NCBI GenBank assembly: GCA_963668115.1
Contig: OY764147.1
Coordinates: 1,240,001-1,304,000 of the forward strand
Direction: 5' to 3'
DNA from: Plut-88900 sp963668115
GTDB lineage: Bacteria > Chloroflexota > Dehalococcoidia > Plut-88900
Length of the DNA: 64,000 nucleotides
The notes beneath the pieces are model-generated. The model saw only the letters and a list, made by a program, of their open reading frames with translations. It was not told the DNA's origin and made no database searches. The position numbers and the translations under genes were made by a program. This document shows positions 49,549-59,164 of the stretch, piece after piece; position 1 is the first letter of the stretch, and each line of letters begins with the position of its first letter.

Positions 49549-50757
49549 CTATGCCGCCAGTTTGAAGAGTGCAGCGACTCCCTGGCCGCCGCCTACGCAC
49601 ATGGTTTCGAGGCCCAGCTTTGCGTCCCGGCGCTTCATTTCGTGGAGCATGGTGGCGAGGATGCGGGCGCCAGTGGCGGCTATGGGGTGGCCGAGGGATA
49701 TGCCCGAGCCGTTGACGTTCAGGATGTCGTGGATGTCGTCCCTCGGGGCCTGCCACTGGTGGATAACGGATAAGACCTGGGAGGCGAATGCCTCGTTAAG
49801 CTCGATAAGGTCGATGTCTTTCCACCCGTAACCGGTCCTGGCGAAGAGCTTGTTTACTGCGGGCACGGGCCCGACGCCCATGTACGCGGGATGCACCCCC
49901 GCCGAGGCCCATCCCTTCAGGTAGGCCATAGGCTCCAGGCCCAGTTCGTCCAGCTTTTCTGCGGCAACGACGAGGCATACGGATGCAGCGTCGTTCTGAG
50001 AGCTGGAGTTTCCGGCTGTGACGGAGCCGTCCTTCATCAGGGGCCTGAGCTTGGCAAGGGACTCCATGGAGGAATCCTTGCGGGGGCCCTCGTCGGCTTC
50101 GAACATCACGGGAGGGCCTCGGCGTTGGGGCACGGGCACCGGGACGATCTCGTCCTTAAACTTGCCCGACTCCGATGCCACTACTGCGCGCTGGTGGCTG
50201 CGCAGGGAGTATTCGTCCTGCTCTTCCCTGGAGATTTCGTAGTAGTTGGCGACGTTCTGCGCTGTTTCGATCATGCCGTTGATGTAGCCGAACCTCTCTT
50301 CCGGAGTCGAGGCCTCGCGGCTTCTAATCAGGCGGTCATAGAGGTTCATGTTGCCGAAGCGACCGCCCCACCGTGCGCCGAGAGTGTAGTATTCGACGCC
50401 GCTCATACTCTCGGCGCCGCCTGCTATGACCACGTTTGCGTTGTCGGTCTGGACGAGCATGGCGGCGTTCAGAATGGCCTGCAGCCCCGAGGAGCAGCGC
50501 CGGTCCAGCTGGTAGCCGGTGACCTGGAGGGGCAGGTCGGCCTTCATGGCGCATAGCCGGCCAATGGCCGGGTTTTCGCCGCTGGAATAGCCGTGACCCA
50601 GCACTACTTCGTCAATCCTTTCGGGGTCAACGCCCGACCTGGATACGGCCTCCCTGATTACCAGCGCCCCCAGGTCCTCGGCGGGGATATCCCTGAGGGT
50701 TCCCCCAAACCTCCCGACGGGCGTGCGGACGGGGCTGACAATGGCTACTTCTCGCAT
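49549..50757 (-). CDS. Acetyl-CoA acetyltransferase/thiolase, 402 aa
   Basis: All thiolase signatures are present: VSPVRTPVGRFGGTLRDIPA, the nucleophile Cys88 in DRRCSSGLQAI, GGAESMSGVEYY, NVNGSGISLGHPIAATGARI with the catalytic His, and CVGGGQGVAALF with the second Cys. It cleaves or condenses 3-ketoacyl-CoA. GGAGGT precedes the ATG. It heads the operon that continues with the nitrile hydratase genes (3-bp gap). Confidence 0.94.
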   Translation of the reverse strand: MREVAIVSPVRTPVGRFGGTLRDIPAEDLGALVIREAVSRSGVDPERIDEVVLGHGYSSGENPAIGRLCAMKADLPLQVTGYQLDRRCSSGLQAILNAAMLVQTDNANVVIAGGAESMSGVEYYTLGARWGGRFGNMNLYDRLIRSREASTPEERFGYINGMIETAQNVANYYEISREEQDEYSLRSHQRAVVASESGKFKDEIVPVPVPQRRGPPVMFEADEGPRKDSSMESLAKLRPLMKDGSVTAGNSSSQNDAASVCLVVAAEKLDELGLEPMAYLKGWASAGVHPAYMGVGPVPAVNKLFARTGYGWKDIDLIELNEAFASQVLSVIHQWQAPRDDIHDILNVNGSGISLGHPIAATGARILATMLHEMKRRDAKLGLETMCVGGGQGVAALFKLAA

Positions 50758-50899
50758 GAGATGTGACCTCCGGGTTGGTGGTTTTGGTGGCCCATAGTGT
50801 ACAGCATCGGGGTGGGATGGGATGTTGCAGCCCGCTTAAACTTCGAAAGCTCCGGCGTGAGCAGCCCCGCTCTGGAACAGGGATTAAGGAGAACGGGAC

Positions 50900-51871
50900 T
50901 TATGCGCAGAGAGGATCGCCGGGTTTCCAGCGGTTGTAGACGGGGGTCGGGCCTTTGGCAAGGGCCACGCCGGCGCGCTCCCAGAGGGATGCCCATTCGT
51001 CGGGGTTGGTCAGGACGGAGTCGGGGTTGGCTTTACTGCGGGCCACGAAGCCCGGGAACCAGGGTCGGCCCGTGGCCTGACCCGTGGGGTTGTAGCGGAG
51101 GTCGAAGCTCCATCGGATGTCGTCGCTCTTGTTGGGTAGGGAACAGTGCATGGTGAGCTTGTGCATGAAAAGCACGTCGCCGGGTTTGAGGGGCACGGGT
51201 ATGACGTCCCCGCCAAGGCGCTCTTCCAGGATGTGGACGTGCTTGAGTTCGGGTTTGGCCGGGCAGTGGGGCACGAGACCCGTCCTGTGGCTTCCCGGCA
51301 CTACGGCCATGCAACCGTTTTCCTCTGTAGCCTCTATGACGGGAATCCATACGGTGAGGATATCCGAGTCGTCTGCATCCGGGATGATTACGCCCTGGTC
51401 TTGATGCCATGCCGTGTACCCGACGGATGAGTCGCTGAGCATATCTCGCGGTAGGGCGCTCTCAGGGGGCTTGATGCGGACGTGCTGGACGGGGTTGCAG
51501 TAGATCTCGGGGCCGATGAACTGCTCGACGGCGTCGAGGAGTCGGGGGCTTCTGAGAACGTTGAAGACGGCGGGGCCTGTGTGTACGGGCATCTTATCTT
51601 CAACATCGGTTTGGGTGAATGAGATGTCGATGTGGGGGTAGTAGTTGCCTCTTGTGGCGACGGCTATCTTGACGAGGCGTTCATTGAAGGGAAGGCCCTC
51701 GAACATATCCGAGATGTCGCCCCGGTCGTACCACATGCGGGAGATGCGGTCGAGGAGTTCTTCATACTCGGTGAATACGGGTCCGAGGTCGACCTCGGGA
51801 TCAAGGACGTCTCGGGCCACAAGGTAGCCCTGTTCGTTGAACTTCTCTAAATCGAAGACCTGCTGCGCCAT
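50900..51871 (-). CDS. Phytanoyl-CoA dioxygenase (PhyH) family protein, 323 aa
   Basis: The Fe(II)/2-oxoglutarate site is seen as the His-x-Asp pair in YTAWHQDQGV and the distal His in HKLTMHCSLPNKSDD, followed by the 2OG-binding Arg in DIRWSFDLRYNP. VLDPEVDLGPVFTEYEELLDRI (in part) at the N-terminus and ENGCMAVVPGSHRTGLVPH match PhyH proteins. It hydroxylates an aliphatic compound with O2 and 2-oxoglutarate. PhyH expansions are known in SAR202-type Chloroflexota. Confidence 0.92.
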   Translation of the reverse strand: MAQQVFDLEKFNEQGYLVARDVLDPEVDLGPVFTEYEELLDRISRMWYDRGDISDMFEGLPFNERLVKIAVATRGNYYPHIDISFTQTDVEDKMPVHTGPAVFNVLRSPRLLDAVEQFIGPEIYCNPVQHVRIKPPESALPRDMLSDSSVGYTAWHQDQGVIIPDADDSDILTVWIPVIEATEENGCMAVVPGSHRTGLVPHCPAKPELKHVHILEERLGGDVIPVPLKPGDVLFMHKLTMHCSLPNKSDDIRWSFDLRYNPTGQATGRPWFPGFVARSKANPDSVLTNPDEWASLWERAGVALAKGPTPVYNRWKPGDPLCA

Positions 51872-51950
51872 AGGAGACCCCCTTTTGGGTCGTTCATCCT
51901 TCCGTCGGGGATAGGGTAAATCCGGCGTTATGGAGCGTCAACCGGACGGA

Positions 51951-53510
51951 CTAGGAGTGGCGCAGGGCCCGACCCGGCAAGGCACCCGTGTGCTCTCCCT
52001 GGTCGATGACGAGCTTGCCGTTGACGATGACGTAGTAGATGCCGATGGGAAGCTGCTCGGGCTCTTCGAAAGTTGCGGTGGCCTGGACGGTGTCGGGGTT
52101 GAAGACCACGATGTCGGCCTTCATGCCGTTACGCAGGATGCCGCGGTCCGAGAGGCCGAGCTTCTGGGCCGGGATGGCGGTCATTTTTCGGATCGCCTCT
52201 TCTAGGGAGATCACACCCTCGTCCCGGGCGAGCTGCCCGAGCAAATAGGGAAAGGTGCCGTAGGTGCGTGGATTGGGTTTGTTGCCCGTAAGCAGGCCAT
52301 CGCTGCCGACCATCTGCGCGGAATGCTGGAGAAGTGTGCGGATGTTGTCGGGGTTGCCAGTCCGGGCCACAAAGGCCACGTCCAGGTTTTCTTCAATTAG
52401 CAGGTCGCAAACGGTGTCCACGATGGACTTGTCCCAGGCCCGGGCCATGTCTTCGAGGGAGCGCCCTTCCCACTCCTTGTTCTTGGCGGAGCCTATCTGG
52501 CTGAAAATGTACTCGCTCATGTCGCCGCCCCAGGTGGGGTTCACGGCGTCCGACATCTGTTCGCGGACTTGAGGATCCTTGATTCGGGCCATGAAGGCGG
52601 AAGGGCCTCCGGCGTGCACCCAGGGAGGAATCATGGACAGGAGAAGAGTGCTGGCGGCGGGGTATGGATACTGGTCGAAGGTGACGTCGACGCCCCGGTT
52701 GCGCCCCTCATCTATCAGGTCGATCATCCGCTCTCCCATACCGTCGACTGGGCTGTGGAAGTGGGAAATCTGGACGGAGACCGCGGCCTCGGCGCCGATG
52801 TCTATGGCCTCGCGGAAAGGGTCCAGGAGTCCATCTCCGCGGAAGTACCTGCAGTGGGTTACGTACATTCCCCCCGAATCCCTGAGGCTTTTGCAGACTT
52901 CAACGAGTTCGTGGGTGTCGCTGTAAGTGCCGGGCACATACGTCAGGCCGGTGGAGAAGCCAAATGCACCATCTTTCATGCCTTGTTCTACGAGGCTCTG
53001 CATGTGTGCAAGTTCGTCCTCGGTGGGGAGGCGGTTGTCCCAACCCATTGCCTCCACCCGGACAGCGGCGTGGGGCACAAAATAGACGACGTTACACGAG
53101 GCGCGCTCGTCGAATAGGTCGAGGAACTCCTTGACGGAGCCCCACCGGACATCGGGGGGCGGGGTGCCGTTGACGGCGGCGAGATACCAGAGGAGCTGCT
53201 CAAGCTTCTGTGGTGAAGACGGAGCGTAGGAAAGGCCGTCCTGGCCGAGAGCGTCGGTGGTGACGCCCTGGGCGAGCTTGGCCTCGTGTTTGGGGTCGCT
53301 GAGGAGGGAAAGGTCGGAGTGGGAGTGCATGTCGATGAAGCCGGGGCAGACGATGCAACCCGAGGCGTCGATAACCCGCCCCGCCCCCACCCCCGACGCA
53401 TCTCCCCGTATTACGGTCACCTCGTCCCCGGTCACCCCAACGTCGGCGCGGAACCATGTCTGGCCCGTGCCGTCGATTACCCGACCCCCGGTTATGAGCA
53501 AATCAAACAT
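51951..53510 (-). CDS. N-acyl-D-amino-acid deacylase family amidohydrolase, 519 aa
   Basis: MFDLLITGGRVIDGTGQTWF, metal ligands His62 and His64 in GFIDMHSHSDLSLL, GFSTGLTYVPGTYSDTHEL, VQISHFHS and the C-terminal FNPDTVQATATFEEPEQLPIGI are the D-aminoacylase pattern. It releases D-amino acids (or aldehyde/acid parts) from N-acyl compounds. It is the gene after two ureohydrolases on the same strand (13-bp gap), suggesting one nitrogen-compound pathway. Confidence 0.9.
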   Translation of the reverse strand: MFDLLITGGRVIDGTGQTWFRADVGVTGDEVTVIRGDASGVGAGRVIDASGCIVCPGFIDMHSHSDLSLLSDPKHEAKLAQGVTTDALGQDGLSYAPSSPQKLEQLLWYLAAVNGTPPPDVRWGSVKEFLDLFDERASCNVVYFVPHAAVRVEAMGWDNRLPTEDELAHMQSLVEQGMKDGAFGFSTGLTYVPGTYSDTHELVEVCKSLRDSGGMYVTHCRYFRGDGLLDPFREAIDIGAEAAVSVQISHFHSPVDGMGERMIDLIDEGRNRGVDVTFDQYPYPAASTLLLSMIPPWVHAGGPSAFMARIKDPQVREQMSDAVNPTWGGDMSEYIFSQIGSAKNKEWEGRSLEDMARAWDKSIVDTVCDLLIEENLDVAFVARTGNPDNIRTLLQHSAQMVGSDGLLTGNKPNPRTYGTFPYLLGQLARDEGVISLEEAIRKMTAIPAQKLGLSDRGILRNGMKADIVVFNPDTVQATATFEEPEQLPIGIYYVIVNGKLVIDQGEHTGALPGRALRHS

Positions 53511-53523
53511 TGCCGTCGTCCGC

Positions 53524-54537
53524 CTAATCGTCCAGGTTCACAACGTCGAACAGATAGTTGCCGAGGAAGCCCAGTAGGCCGCTGGCCGCCAGGTATGCCG
53601 TGTTTCCAATGGGGTCGAGGGGCGGGGCGACTTCGCAGAGGTCCAGGGCCTTGATGCAATCATATTCGCTGAGAATCGACATTGCTTCCAGCAGGTCCCG
53701 ACCCTCGATGCCTTCAAACACGGGAACGCCGGTGCCCGGGGCGTGAGCAGCAGATACAACGTCTATATCCACGCTGACGTACACGGCGTCGGTGCCGTCG
53801 GCGGCGGCTTCGATAGCCTGCCTGAGGACATGCTCCATACCTTGTGTGCGCACGTCCTTGGCCGTAGACATCTTCAGCTTCTGTGATTTATAGACGCGGT
53901 AGATGTCGGCGTCCATTACGCTGCCGTTCAGCCCGACCCAGCTCATGTTGTCGTAGGAAATCACCGAGTTTTCGCTGATCCTGCGTACGCACGTGCCATG
54001 GTTGTAGCTCCCGAGGTTGCCGTACCCGTCCCGGAAGTCGGTGTGGCTGTCTATGTGGACGTAGCCGAGTCTCGGGCTTTCGCCGCGCTCCATCAGCCCT
54101 CGGGCGAAACCTTCGAAGCCCGGATAGGCCAGATAGTGGTCGCCGCCAAGCAGTATAGGGATGCCGCCCCGCTGCACTACATCCCGGATGCCCTCTATCA
54201 CCGAGTCGGTGGTCTGCATGATGTCCTGGGGATTGACGTGGAAGTCGCCGAGGTCACCCAGGTTGAGTGTCGACTTCAGGCGTCGGGCGATATGCGTGTC
54301 AACGTTGACCGAGGTATTTTCGGAGGCTACGTCCTGGAGGCCCCTGTACATCAGGGTTGACTCCCGGATGCTCCTCGGGCCGAACCGTGCCCCGGCCCTC
54401 GGAAAAAGGATGCCGTTGTCTATGGGCGCTCCGGCAACGACGGCCATCCCCTCTTTCACATCGTCTAAGCCAATTTTAGGTGCGTTGAAGAATGTCGGGA
54501 TCCCGACGTAGGTGGTCAAAAACTCGGCGTCCATCAC
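53524..54537 (-). CDS. Ureohydrolase (agmatinase/arginase family), 337 aa, copy B
   Basis: The binuclear manganese site is complete: GGDHYLAYP, HIDSHTDF (D-x-H-x-D) and YVSVDIDVV (D-x-D). It hydrolyses a guanidino compound to an amine and urea (agmatinase, guanidinobutyrase or similar; which one cannot be read from sequence). In the SxDxDxxDP element the third Asp is Ser here (DIDVVSAAHAPGTG), unlike copy A. The start is ATG at 54537 or 54534; AAGGG lies in front. Confidence 0.9.
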   Translation of the reverse strand: MMDAEFLTTYVGIPTFFNAPKIGLDDVKEGMAVVAGAPIDNGILFPRAGARFGPRSIRESTLMYRGLQDVASENTSVNVDTHIARRLKSTLNLGDLGDFHVNPQDIMQTTDSVIEGIRDVVQRGGIPILLGGDHYLAYPGFEGFARGLMERGESPRLGYVHIDSHTDFRDGYGNLGSYNHGTCVRRISENSVISYDNMSWVGLNGSVMDADIYRVYKSQKLKMSTAKDVRTQGMEHVLRQAIEAAADGTDAVYVSVDIDVVSAAHAPGTGVPVFEGIEGRDLLEAMSILSEYDCIKALDLCEVAPPLDPIGNTAYLAASGLLGFLGNYLFDVVNLDD

Positions 54538-54574
54538 ATCATCCCTTCTAGTTCAAAGTCTCCTGTTTCTGTGT

Positions 54575-55588
54575 CTATCCGTCCAGGTCAACAACGTCGA
54601 ACAGGTAATCGCCGAGGAAACCTATGAGGCCGCTGGCCGCGAGATAAGCGGTGTTGCCGTTGGGGTCGATGGGTGGGGCGACCTCGCAGAGGTCAAGGGC
54701 CTTCACGCAGTCGTATTCGCTGATGATAGACATTGCTTCCAGGAGGTCGGAAGCAGTGATCCCCTCAAAAACCGGGGCCCCGGTCCCGGGCGCGTAGGAT
54801 GCATCCACAACGTCAATGTCGACGCTGACGTATACGGCGTCCGTGCCGTCTGCCGCCTCCTCAATGGCCGACCGGAGGACGTGCTCCATGCCCTGGGTTC
54901 GGACATCGTTAGCCGTGGACATCTTCAGCTGCTGCTTCTTGTACATCTTGTAGATGTCGGCGTCCATGATGGTGCCGTTCAGCCCGACCCACGACATGTT
55001 CTTGTAAGAGACGACGGAGTTTTCGCTGATGCGTCGGGCGCAGGTGCCGTGGTTGTAGCGCCCCAGCTCTCCGTAGCGGTCCCGGAAGTCGGTGTGCGTG
55101 TCGATATGTACGTAGCCGAGCTTGGGCTTCTCGCCTCGCTCCATGAGGCCCTTTGAAAAACCCTCAAAGCCCGGGTATGCGAGGTAGTGGTCGCCGCCCA
55201 GGAGTATGGGCACCCCGCCCCGCTTGACTATCTCCGCAATGCCGTCGATAACCCACTCGGTGGTCTTCATGATGTCCTGGGGGTGAACGGGAAGGTCGCC
55301 CAGGTCGCCCAGGTTTAGCTGGGACTTGAGGCGTCGGGCGACGTGGGTGTCGACGTTGACCGAGGTGTTTTCGGAGGCCACGTCCTGGAGGCCCCTGTAC
55401 ATCAGGGATGCCTCCCGGATGCTCCGCGGCCCGAACCTTGCCCCCGACCTCATGAATAGTATCCCCTGGTCGATTGGGGCGCCGGTGACCACGCCCATGC
55501 CCTCTTTGATGTCATCCAGCCCGATGGTCGGGGCGTTGTAGAAAGTCGGGATCCCGACGTAGTCGGTTAGGAATCTGTTGTCTTTCAC
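54575..55588 (-). CDS. Ureohydrolase (agmatinase/arginase family), 337 aa, copy A
   Basis: It has the same length as copy B and a very similar sequence (FLTDYVGIPTFYNAPTIGLD, AGARFGPRSIRE-type ARFGPRSIREASLMYRGLQD). Metal ligands are in GGDHYLAYP, HIDTHTDF and YVSVDIDVV, and the third Asp of the signature is kept (DIDVVDASYAPGTG). Copies A and B are a tandem duplication separated by 37 bp. Confidence 0.92.
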   Translation of the reverse strand: MKDNRFLTDYVGIPTFYNAPTIGLDDIKEGMGVVTGAPIDQGILFMRSGARFGPRSIREASLMYRGLQDVASENTSVNVDTHVARRLKSQLNLGDLGDLPVHPQDIMKTTEWVIDGIAEIVKRGGVPILLGGDHYLAYPGFEGFSKGLMERGEKPKLGYVHIDTHTDFRDRYGELGRYNHGTCARRISENSVVSYKNMSWVGLNGTIMDADIYKMYKKQQLKMSTANDVRTQGMEHVLRSAIEEAADGTDAVYVSVDIDVVDASYAPGTGAPVFEGITASDLLEAMSIISEYDCVKALDLCEVAPPIDPNGNTAYLAASGLIGFLGDYLFDVVDLDG

Positions 55589-55612
55589 GTCGTCTCTCCT
55601 CTATGTACGGTT

Positions 55613-55651
55613 CCCTCTCCCGTCGAGGGAGAGGGTTAGGGTGAGGGTGAT
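55613..55651. repeat. Palindromic repeat CCCTCTCCC/GGGAGAGGG
   Basis: Perfect 9-bp stem around GTCGA, followed by TTAGGGTGAGGGTG. It matches the repeat at 11808-11845 and lies between the ureohydrolase and oxidase genes, where it might also end transcription. Confidence 0.6.
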
Positions 55652-55656
55652 TGTAC

Positions 55657-56862
55657 TTACTCGTCCTGCTTGAACAGATAATAGTTGTATTCGTGCTTTC
55701 CTACCAGCGTTTCGCCCTCTTCAAATCGGGAAAGCCTGAAGGGGCTGATGTCCACGCTGGAGGCCCGACCATCCACGATAAGCTCCGACATACACTTGCC
55801 GACCGCAGGTCCGACCTTGAACCCCGTCCCGCTCATCCCGACAGCGAGGTACAGGCCTTCGATGCCCGGGGCCCGGTCCATAATCAGATGCCCGTCCGGT
55901 GTGTTGCCGTCCACGCCGCTCCAGGACCTGACCCAAGTGGCGTCTTCCATGGCGGGAATACGGGATGCGACGCGACGGCTGGTGCGCAGGGACCAGCGCA
56001 TGTCTGGCTCGGCGTCGTAATTGTCGGGGTCGAGGGTCTCCGGCGACTCGTGGCGGTCTACGACGCTGCTGAATCCGAGGAGGGTGAGGTTTCCAGGCTC
56101 GGGCCTGAAGTAGATCCCGTTTGCGGCGTCGATGCAGGCGGGGTGGGGGCCGTGGAGGGCCTCGGGTCGTTTGAGCACGCCGACGGAGAGGAGCATTCCG
56201 TTTATCGGCAGGTCCATGCCGACGGTCTTTCCCAGTTCCCTTGACCAGGCCCCGCCCGCAAGGACTACGGTATCGGTAGAGATAGTCCTTTTGCTGGTCT
56301 CGACACCCTTGACCCGGCCCCCTTCCTCCAGTATCCGCAGGACTTCCTCGCCCTGGGACACCTCCGCCCCAAGCTCCTGGGCCCGGCGGGCGAATCCCGT
56401 GGCGGCGGAGTGGGGGTCGCCGTAGCCGCTGTCGGGTTCGTAGGCGGCGGCGCCAACGTCGCCCACGTACCAGTTTGGAAGGAGCTCCTGGAGGGCGTCG
56501 GGGTCAAGGGCGCAGGTGTTGATCCCGGCCTCGTCCCGGAGAACCTCCACGTTCTTGTGCAGTTTCTCCTTCTCCTGCTCCCCGACAATGAAAACAAACC
56601 CCGAGTTCACGAACCCGCTATCGCCGCCGATCAAATCCGACCAGTTCGAGTAGACCTCGCCGCCTATCTTCGCCATCGCCGAGTCCCACGGGTTGGTGTA
56701 GTGCATCCGTATGACGGCGGTGGCCTTGCCCGTAGCCCCTCCTGCCAAGGAGTCCTTGTCCACCAGCGTCGCCTTCACGCCCTTCTCCGCAAGGTAGTGG
56801 GTGATGCTCGTCCCCACAATCCCCGCCCCTATTACTACGGTTTCGGCGGTGCTGTTAGTCAA
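55657..56862 (-). CDS. FAD-dependent oxidoreductase (DAO/sarcosine oxidase type), 401 aa
   Basis: The FAD Rossmann motif is VVIGAGIVGTSITHYLAEKG (residues 9-28), followed by ATLVDKDSLAGGATGKATAV. The C-terminal WSGVDGNTPDGHLIMDRAPG and LYLAVGMSGTGFKVGPAVGK are typical of D-amino-acid oxidase/sarcosine-oxidase-like dehydrogenases. It would oxidise an amine or amino acid to an imine. The start is TTG at 56862 with GAGGA upstream. Confidence 0.9.
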   Translation of the reverse strand: MTNSTAETVVIGAGIVGTSITHYLAEKGVKATLVDKDSLAGGATGKATAVIRMHYTNPWDSAMAKIGGEVYSNWSDLIGGDSGFVNSGFVFIVGEQEKEKLHKNVEVLRDEAGINTCALDPDALQELLPNWYVGDVGAAAYEPDSGYGDPHSAATGFARRAQELGAEVSQGEEVLRILEEGGRVKGVETSKRTISTDTVVLAGGAWSRELGKTVGMDLPINGMLLSVGVLKRPEALHGPHPACIDAANGIYFRPEPGNLTLLGFSSVVDRHESPETLDPDNYDAEPDMRWSLRTSRRVASRIPAMEDATWVRSWSGVDGNTPDGHLIMDRAPGIEGLYLAVGMSGTGFKVGPAVGKCMSELIVDGRASSVDISPFRLSRFEEGETLVGKHEYNYYLFKQDE

Positions 56863-56986
56863 GCGGTCAAATCCTCAATTCTCGGTCGGGTCAAAACTCC
56901 CGACGAATCTAGTGATACCATCGCCCCGTGTCAACCCGCCGAGACGACACCCGTTAAATGGCCGCGCCAACCTTCGCACAAAGGTC

Positions 56987-56992
56987 TATAAT
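56987..56992 (+). promoter_or_regulatory. TATAAT -10 element giving a leaderless transcript
   Basis: A perfect TATAAT is followed by 7 nt and then the ATG at 57000, the same spacing seen at 1816-1828. No Shine-Dalgarno is present in front of this ATG. Confidence 0.5.
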
Positions 56993-56999
56993 GCGGCGC

Positions 57000-58307
57000 A
57001 TGAAACCCCCTTCGGGCCGGAATGCGGTAAACGTCGCCAAGACCCGATTCCTTCCCGCCCTCGCCCACCGAGACTTCCGCCACCTCTGGTTCGCCGCCCT
57101 CGCCGCCGACGGAGGGGCCTGGGCCGTAATCGTCGCCCGTGGCTGGCTGGCCTACGAACTTACCAAAGATAACCCCGACACTTGGTTAGGACCGAATACG
57201 GCCGTAGGGATCGTCATATTTGCCGCCATGATTCCCTATGTTCTAGTGCCTATATTCGCCGGTTTCCTAGCCGACAGGATGATCCGGCGAGACCTCCTGG
57301 CTTGGGCTATGGGATTCCAGATAATCATCCATATAGCAACAGTATTCCTGGTACTGCTGGACGTTGTCCAGGTATGGCATCTGATCGTAATAGCATTCGT
57401 TACCGGCAGCGCTATGGCCACCCAGGTTGCGGGTCTCGAGTCGCTAACGGCCAACCTAGTCCCGAGAAGAGACCTGGTAAACGCTTACGCGCTGGTAAAT
57501 GCAGCCTTTCACGGGACACGGGCCCTGGGTCCGGGGGCAATTGCACCGGTGCTGGCCCTGCTGAACATAGGGTGGGCCTTCGCAATAGCCGGGGCCGCGT
57601 ATGTCTTAGCGATCGTACTGGTCTTAAGAATCGATACGCGGTCGACGGGGGTCATTGAGTCTGCAAGGGGACACCTGCGCAATCTGCTACAAGGCTTCAT
57701 CTACGCCTACCGGCACCCGGTTTTGGTTCGGGTCTTCGCACTGGTCATCTTCCACTGCGCCCTTGTCATGTCCTTCGAATCCCTCCTACCCGTCATCTCC
57801 GAGACCAAGCTGGGGACGGATGGCTTTGGTGTGAGCATGATGAATGTGACAGTTGGGATAGGGGCGCTGCTGATTTCTCTCGTCATTGCCCCCCTCTCGA
57901 CACCCCATCGAAGGGGACGACTGTTGCTGATCAACGGCATTGTCAGCGGCATCAGTCCCCTGGGCCTTGCCTTCGCCCCGACCCTTCCGCTGGCCATGCT
58001 GGCCACCGCTTTCATGGGAGCGTCGCAGGCGGGATTCATGATCTTGTCGTCGATACTGATCCAGTCGGTGGTGCCCGACGGGATACGGGGTCGTGTGACG
58101 AGCATCTACATCCTGCACGCAGCGGGGATAATGTCCTTCGCCAACTTCGGAAACGGCGCACTGGGGGACAGGTTCGGCCCCGAGTGGGTGCTGTCGGTTG
58201 CCGCGGGAGGATTCATCGCATTCGTTGTGCTGACCGCACTGGAAAAGAGAACGCGTGGGATGTACATCCGGGGAGTGGCAGTCGAGGCCGTGGCGCCGAC
58301 AGCCTAG
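57000..58307 (+). CDS. MFS transporter (EntS/enterobactin-exporter-like), 435 aa
   Basis: About 12 membrane helices are visible, with the MFS loop marks FAGFLADRMIRRDLLAW (between helices 2 and 3) and GIRGRVTSIYILHAAG. The pattern LAHRDFRHLWFAALAADGGAWAVIVARGWL (in part: DFRHLWFAALAADGGAWAV) at the N-terminus is that of the MFS_3/EntS drug-exporter group. I start at the ATG at 57000; the frame to 56958 overlaps the promoter. It ends overlapping the convergent MBL gene by 4 bp. Confidence 0.9.
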   Translation: MKPPSGRNAVNVAKTRFLPALAHRDFRHLWFAALAADGGAWAVIVARGWLAYELTKDNPDTWLGPNTAVGIVIFAAMIPYVLVPIFAGFLADRMIRRDLLAWAMGFQIIIHIATVFLVLLDVVQVWHLIVIAFVTGSAMATQVAGLESLTANLVPRRDLVNAYALVNAAFHGTRALGPGAIAPVLALLNIGWAFAIAGAAYVLAIVLVLRIDTRSTGVIESARGHLRNLLQGFIYAYRHPVLVRVFALVIFHCALVMSFESLLPVISETKLGTDGFGVSMMNVTVGIGALLISLVIAPLSTPHRRGRLLLINGIVSGISPLGLAFAPTLPLAMLATAFMGASQAGFMILSSILIQSVVPDGIRGRVTSIYILHAAGIMSFANFGNGALGDRFGPEWVLSVAAGGFIAFVVLTALEKRTRGMYIRGVAVEAVAPTA

Positions 58308-59164
58308 AATGGGATGGACATCAGCTCCTCGGAGAAGATGACCTCCCCGGGGAAGATGTCCCTTACGTCCGACTGAGCCTTGGCCCTGGCAGCATCGTTC
58401 GCGAGCCCAGGCCCCATGTGGACTAGCACGAGCCTCTTGACCCCCGCCTCGCGGGCCATCTTTGCCGCACCGGTGGTGCCGCACTGCCCGACGTGCTCGC
58501 CGTTTTCGTTCATCACATCCTGGTCGTCCCAGCACATGCAGAGCAGGGTGTCAGCGTTCGCGGCGAGATCTCTAACGGAATCGCAGGGCTGGGTGTCGCC
58601 TGTGAATACGATGCTGCCGGAAGGGGTTTCGAGGCGGTAGGCCAGAGAGTCGAGCCAGGGCTGGACATGCTCAGCGGGGGCAGCAGTGACTTCCCAGTCT
58701 GGGCCCGTGTAGACCGTTCCGGGGCCAACGTCCTTCGCGTCAACCTCGGGGGGTCTCCTCGGTAGCGTCCCGCCGCGGTTGACGTAGACCTGCTGGCTGA
58801 CGGGGTGGTTGACCCGAGCCTTCCAGTCGTGGGCAAAGGCGCCGTCCTCGCCGATGATTTTTTCGGTTATCGACTCCGTGAGGGTCGGGCCGAAAACCTT
58901 GAGTTGGTTGTCGCGGCCTGCGCCCTGGTCCCATCGGCACAATAGGAAGCAGGGGTAGTCGACGTCATGGTCGAAGTGATGATGGGTGAAGAAAAGGTGG
59001 TCGATCTGGGTGGGCCAGAGGCCGGCCTTGACCAACTTGTGGGTGGCCGCAGGGCCGCAGTCGAACATAGTGTGCTGGCCGTTGACCTCGACGACGAAGG
59101 ATGAGCCGAAGCGGTCGGTGGTGGGGGTCGGGGTGCCGGCCCCGAGGACGTATATCTTGCTCAT
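58304..59164 (-). CDS. MBL-fold metallo-hydrolase, 286 aa
   Basis: The metal motif THHHFDHD (His61, His63, Asp65, His66) is preceded by MFDCGPAATHKLVKAGL, and later ligands lie in APAEHVQPW, FTGDTQPC and LVHMGPG. This is the RNase Z/arylsulfatase-like branch with AGTPTPTTDRFGSSF. Small-molecule ester or lactone hydrolysis is likely. The start overlaps the SDR stop as ATGA, so the two are coupled. Confidence 0.9.
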   Translation of the reverse strand: MSKIYVLGAGTPTPTTDRFGSSFVVEVNGQHTMFDCGPAATHKLVKAGLWPTQIDHLFFTHHHFDHDVDYPCFLLCRWDQGAGRDNQLKVFGPTLTESITEKIIGEDGAFAHDWKARVNHPVSQQVYVNRGGTLPRRPPEVDAKDVGPGTVYTGPDWEVTAAPAEHVQPWLDSLAYRLETPSGSIVFTGDTQPCDSVRDLAANADTLLCMCWDDQDVMNENGEHVGQCGTTGAAKMAREAGVKRLVLVHMGPGLANDAARAKAQSDVRDIFPGEVIFSEELMSIPF

